Source of the DNA: G965220825 sp965220825
GTDB lineage: Bacteria; Pseudomonadota; Alphaproteobacteria; UBA828
Assembly: GCA_965220825.1 (NCBI GenBank)
Contig: OZ244839.1
Coordinates: 1,364,001 to 1,428,000 of the forward strand
Length of the DNA stretch: 64,000 bases
Direction: 5' to 3'
A program made the translations under genes and the position numbers. The stretch's first letter is position 1. Each line of letters opens with the position of its first letter. The notes beneath the pieces are model-generated. The model was not told the DNA's origin. It worked only from the letters and a program-made list of their open reading frames with translations, and searched no databases. This document shows, piece after piece, positions 61,245 through 64,000 of this stretch.

Positions 61245-61317
61245 GCCGCAGTAGCTCAGTCGGTAGAGCAATGCATTCGTAATGCATGGGTCGGGAGTTC
61301 GAATCTCTCCTGCGGCA
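61245..61317 (+). tRNA. tRNA-Thr (anticodon CGT)
   Basis: GCCGCAGTAGCTCAGTCGG opens the gene; the anticodon stem-loop ATGCATTCGTAATGCAT has anticodon CGT (reads ACG), and GAGTTCGAATCTC is the T-arm. The acceptor stem GCCGCAG/CTGCGGC is perfect. The next bases are CCG, so CCA is not encoded, unlike the tRNA-Lys gene here. Confidence 0.96.
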
Positions 61318-61356
61318 CCGCTCCCCTCCCGGCCTGCGCCGCTTGCCCCGCACCGT

Positions 61357-63246
61357 TCAGGCAAGAGTACGGACGAAATGGCCGGGCTCGTGCTCCACGA
61401 GGCCCGGCCGCGCGGTTTCGTCCACACGGAACGGCGCCGGCCACGCGGCAGGATCGGACGCCTTGCCCGCCATCAGCGCCGTGAGGTCGAGCCGGTCGTC
61501 CAGGCTCGGGCGCGGCACCGCGGCAACCAGCGCCTTCGTGTAGGGGTGGAGGGGGTTGCCGAACAGCGCCTCCCGGCTTGCGACCTCCACGATGCGGCCC
61601 GCGCACATCACCGCGATACGCTGCGCGATGTAGTCCACCACTGCGAGATTGTGGGAGATGAACAGGTAGGTGAGTCCGAGCTTCGCCTGCAAGTCTTTGA
61701 GAAGGTTTAGAATCTGCGCCTGGATCGAAACATCGAGGGCGGAGACGGGCTCGTCGCAGATGAGCAGGTCCGGCTTGAGTGCGAGCGCCCGGGCGATCCC
61801 GATGCGCTGGCGCTGGCCGCCGGAGAAACTGTGCGGATAGCGCCGCAGGAAGCGCGGGTCCAGGCCCACGAGGCGCATCAGCTCCTGCACGATCTCGCGG
61901 CGCTCCGGGCCGGTGCCGATGCGGTGAATGGCGAGCGGCTCGGCAATGATGTCGAAGACGGTCATGCGGGGATTGAGCGAGCCGAACGGGTCCTGAAAGA
62001 TGAACTGGATCCTGCGGCGGAAGGGAATGAGCTGACGCGCCGACAGCGCACGCACGTCCGTCGGCTCCCGCCCGTCGTCGAAGACGATCTCGCCCGCATC
62101 CGCCTGGATCGCACGCAGGATCAGCTTGCTGAGCGTGGTCTTGCCGCAGCCGCTCTCGCCCACCAGCCCGACGCATTCGCCGCGCGCGATGTCGAGGTCC
62201 ACATCGTCCACCGCGACGAAGGGGGCCGCCCGCTTGCCGCCGAGGACCGCCTGCCTGCGGATGGCAAAGCTCTTGCGCAGGCCGCGAACCCGAAGCAGCG
62301 GCCCGGCGCCGGCACGGGCCGGGCTGGAGGCGCCGCCGGCGAGGAACGCGCCGGTCTCCGCGTCGATGGTACGGAGCGGCACCAGGCGCTCGCCGGGCTT
62401 CATGTCGAAGCGCGGGACGGCCCGCAGCAGCGCGTTCAGATAGGGATGCTGCGGATCCCGGAAGATGGCCTCCACCGGGCCGCTCTCCATCACCTTGCCG
62501 TGATACATGACCACCACCTCGTCGGCCATGTTGGCGACCACGCCCAGATCGTGGGTGATCATCAGGATCGCGGTTCCCAGACGCTTCTGGATGTCCTTCA
62601 TCAGCTTGAGAATCTGGGCCTGGATGGTGACGTCCAGCGCGGTGGTGGGCTCGTCGGCGATCAGAAGCGCGGGACGGCAGATCAGCGCCATGGCGATCAT
62701 CGCCCGCTGCCGGAGGCCGCCCGAGAGCTCGAACGGATAGGAGCGGAGCGCCTTCGCCGGATCGGGGAAGCCAACGAGACCCAGCATTTCCAGGGTGGCG
62801 CGGTCCGCATCGGCACGCCCCCCGCTTTGGTGAAGCCGATAGGCCTCGCCGATCTGATTGCCGATGGTGTGCAGCGGCGAGAGCGAGGTCATCGGCTCCT
62901 GGAAGACGATGGAGATGCGCCCGCCCCGGATCGCCCGCATGGGCCTGCCGTCCGCCTGGAGCCGGGCGAGGTCGACGGGCGGGCCGTCATCCGCCGGATC
63001 GTCCAGCATCACCCGGCCGCCGGCGATGCGGGCGGTCTTCGGCAGAATGCGCAGGATGGTCTGGGAGATTACGGACTTGCCCGAACCCGATTCGCCCACC
63101 AGAGCGACGGTTCGCCCGGCAGGGATCGAGAACGAAACACCGTCCACCGCGCGCACGACGCCCTCGGGCAGGTGGAAATGGACCTCGAGGTTCTCCACCG
63201 AGAGGAGCCGCCGCGCCGGCGGCGTTTCAGCGCGCGTCGGCGGCAT
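61357..63246 (-). CDS. Fused dipeptide/oligopeptide ABC transporter ATPase (DppD-DppF type)
   Basis: A 629-aa protein with two complete ABC ATPase domains in tandem: Walker A GESGSGKS and signature ELSGGLRQR in the first half, GESGCGKT and SFSGGQRQR in the second, with Walker B LLIADEPTTALD and LLICDEPVSALD. Both halves end with the oligopeptide-transporter C-terminal element (HPYLNALLRAVP, HPYTKALVAAVP). The fused form resembles GsiA/YejF. ATG at 63246 has GGGGAG 7 bp upstream and is preferred to a TTG nine codons earlier. Permeases are not in this window. Confidence 0.93.
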   Translation of the reverse strand: MPPTRAETPPARRLLSVENLEVHFHLPEGVVRAVDGVSFSIPAGRTVALVGESGSGKSVISQTILRILPKTARIAGGRVMLDDPADDGPPVDLARLQADGRPMRAIRGGRISIVFQEPMTSLSPLHTIGNQIGEAYRLHQSGGRADADRATLEMLGLVGFPDPAKALRSYPFELSGGLRQRAMIAMALICRPALLIADEPTTALDVTIQAQILKLMKDIQKRLGTAILMITHDLGVVANMADEVVVMYHGKVMESGPVEAIFRDPQHPYLNALLRAVPRFDMKPGERLVPLRTIDAETGAFLAGGASSPARAGAGPLLRVRGLRKSFAIRRQAVLGGKRAAPFVAVDDVDLDIARGECVGLVGESGCGKTTLSKLILRAIQADAGEIVFDDGREPTDVRALSARQLIPFRRRIQFIFQDPFGSLNPRMTVFDIIAEPLAIHRIGTGPERREIVQELMRLVGLDPRFLRRYPHSFSGGQRQRIGIARALALKPDLLICDEPVSALDVSIQAQILNLLKDLQAKLGLTYLFISHNLAVVDYIAQRIAVMCAGRIVEVASREALFGNPLHPYTKALVAAVPRPSLDDRLDLTALMAGKASDPAAWPAPFRVDETARPGLVEHEPGHFVRTLA

Positions 63247-63703
63247 CGGCAAGCTCCCCGCCCTCACCGGCAATGCCGATGGCGCGGAGGTTCTCGACGG
63301 TGGCGGCGTCCAGCGTGAGCGCCCGCGCCCGCGCCGCCCGCGCAGCGCCGCCCACCAGGGTCTCGAACCCCTCGATCTGGGAGTCGATCTTCAGGCTGCG
63401 GCCCTCGGCCTTGAGCTTGAGCTGCATCCAGCCGTCCCGTCGGTCGCGCTTCGTCGAATAATAGTCGAGAGCGCAGCGCGTGAGCCCGTCCCACGGCAGG
63501 CGTCGGGGGCGGAGGCCTTCCACGGCAAGCCCCTCGTCCGTAAGCCGGATGCGTGTGCGGTGCCGCACCCAGGTGCGGACGCCGAATACGGCAAAGAGCG
63601 CCGCCAGTGCCGCCAGGACTCCGGCAATGGGCGCAAGCGGCATCCCTGCGGCGAAGGGCCCGAGGGTGAACGCCATGCCGAGCCCGGCGCGGAGATATTC
63701 CAT
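63227..63703 (-). CDS. Small membrane protein with bacterial PH-like domain
   Basis: A 158-aa protein with a hydrophobic hairpin (about 8-42, ending VFGVRTWVRHRTRIRLTDEGL) followed by a soluble beta-rich part, GLAVEGLRPRRLPWDGLTRCALDYYSTKRDRRDGWMQLKLKAEG, in the style of bacterial PH (YdbT/DUF304-like) domains. No specific function is known to me. ATG at 63703 follows GGAGG by 6 bp and replaces a weaker start 15 codons upstream. It overlaps the start of the ABC ATPase gene by 20 bp, so they are probably co-transcribed. Confidence 0.65.
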   Translation of the reverse strand: MEYLRAGLGMAFTLGPFAAGMPLAPIAGVLAALAALFAVFGVRTWVRHRTRIRLTDEGLAVEGLRPRRLPWDGLTRCALDYYSTKRDRRDGWMQLKLKAEGRSLKIDSQIEGFETLVGGAARAARARALTLDAATVENLRAIGIAGEGGELADAADAR

Positions 63704-63838
63704 CGCAAGCCTCCGCGGCGGATAGCGGTGGCAACTCTCCGTGCTCACCCCTCAGCCCTCCCCACGCGCCCGATGGTAGTCGCCGCTTCCGCTTCCGCCA
63801 AGCGCGTGGCACCGGAAGCGTCGCGCTGTCGCCACGCT

Positions 63839-64000
63839 TCACGCCGCGCCTGCCGGATCGAAGAGGGTGCGGACCGGCGGCCAGAACGCGGCGGGATGGG
63901 CAGTGGCGAGGAAACGTTCGAGGAAGCGCCAGCAGGCCTCGTCATGGACGGCGTGGTGGGTCAGAAGGCCGGTGGGCTCGGCAGAGTCAAGATCGCCCAG
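63839..64000 (-). CDS. C-terminal end of a probable polysaccharide-deacetylase-family protein (partial)
   Basis: The last 53 codons of a gene that enters from beyond base 64000. The visible part reads LGDLDSAEPTGLLTHHAVHDEACWRFLERFLATAHP and ends at TGA 63839-63841. GLLTHHxxHDExxWxFLExF is a pattern I associate with the C-terminus of some polysaccharide-deacetylase-like proteins; the catalytic domain is outside the window. Moderately uncertain. Confidence 0.45.
   Translation of the reverse strand: MGDLDSAEPTGLLTHHAVHDEACWRFLERFLATAHPAAFWPPVRTLFDPAGAA

Noticed and set aside
61155..61484. Plus-strand frame across tRNA-Thr
   Set aside because: The protein-like part is translated tRNA sequence and the rest is antisense to the ABC ATPase gene.

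Overview
The window is high-GC, gene-dense chromosomal DNA that looks alphaproteobacterial. The reasons are a DUF1476/ATPase-zeta-type protein, PurS next to PurC, the gene order of the division and cell-wall cluster, the gyrA-coaD-queA-tgt order and a class A RNase P RNA. A Rhodospirillales-like lineage is my guess from protein style only; no search was run. Nothing suggests a plasmid or prophage.

Layout. (1) 1-12.7 kb, minus strand: a near-continuous division/cell-wall operon mraZ-rsmH-ftsL-ftsI-murE-murF-mraY-murD-ftsW-murG-murC-murB, mostly with 4-bp stop/start overlaps, read from a plausible promoter upstream of mraZ; the MurE DNPR motif predicts meso-DAP peptidoglycan. (2) 13.0-13.4 kb: rnpB on the same strand. 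(3) 13.4-18.8 kb: pyrimidine synthesis (pyrE, pyrF, pyrD, pyrC, pyrB), broken up by IS relics and a palindromic repeat. (4) 18.9-20.6 kb: a HigBA-like toxin-antitoxin pair and an AmpD-like amidase. (5) 20.6-25.1 kb: two tandem nitrilase-family amidohydrolases, an MmsA-like semialdehyde dehydrogenase and alanine dehydrogenase, probably a ureido/beta-amino-acid degradation block; then an uncharacterised gene and a branched-chain-amino-acid-type ABC transporter (26.2-31.1 kb). (6) 31.2-39.6 kb: a small secreted protein made of xPC repeats, CysQ, TsaC, a DksA/TraR-like protein, purS-purC, an NRDE protein, a DUF1476 protein, a MarR-OmpR-EnvZ-like regulatory set and ilvE. (7) 39.8-45.7 kb: a HEPN/MNT pair whose MNT gene carries an amber stop, then mobB-moeA-moaD-moaE, and uvrC-pgsA. 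(8) 45.7-48.5 kb: a complete 1120-bp IS481-family element and a Sel1-repeat gene bracketed by repeats. (9) 48.5-54.2 kb: BASS transporter, P450, MFS, LLM oxidoreductase, SDR and tRNA-Lys. (10) 54.6-61.0 kb: tgt, queA, coaD, gyrA and a racemase-fold protein. (11) 61.2-64.0 kb: tRNA-Thr, a fused peptide-ABC ATPase and the tail of a deacetylase-like gene.

The most unusual feature is a dispersed palindromic element of about 68-77 bp (six complete copies, two half copies). Each arm is itself a small GC hairpin followed by a T-run, so each copy looks like a ready-made bidirectional terminator; five of the six complete copies lie within about 50 bp of a gene 3' end. Two copies are fused to the same internally deleted IS481 relic, and two half copies in inverted orientation bracket the Sel1 gene. 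Other points to check are the xPC-repeat protein, the nonsense-mutated MNT antitoxin, two genes (pyrD and the amidase) with no standard start codon in front of conserved N-terminal sequence, a MoaD whose terminal Gly-Gly is masked by two alanines, and a racemase-fold protein lacking both catalytic cysteines.
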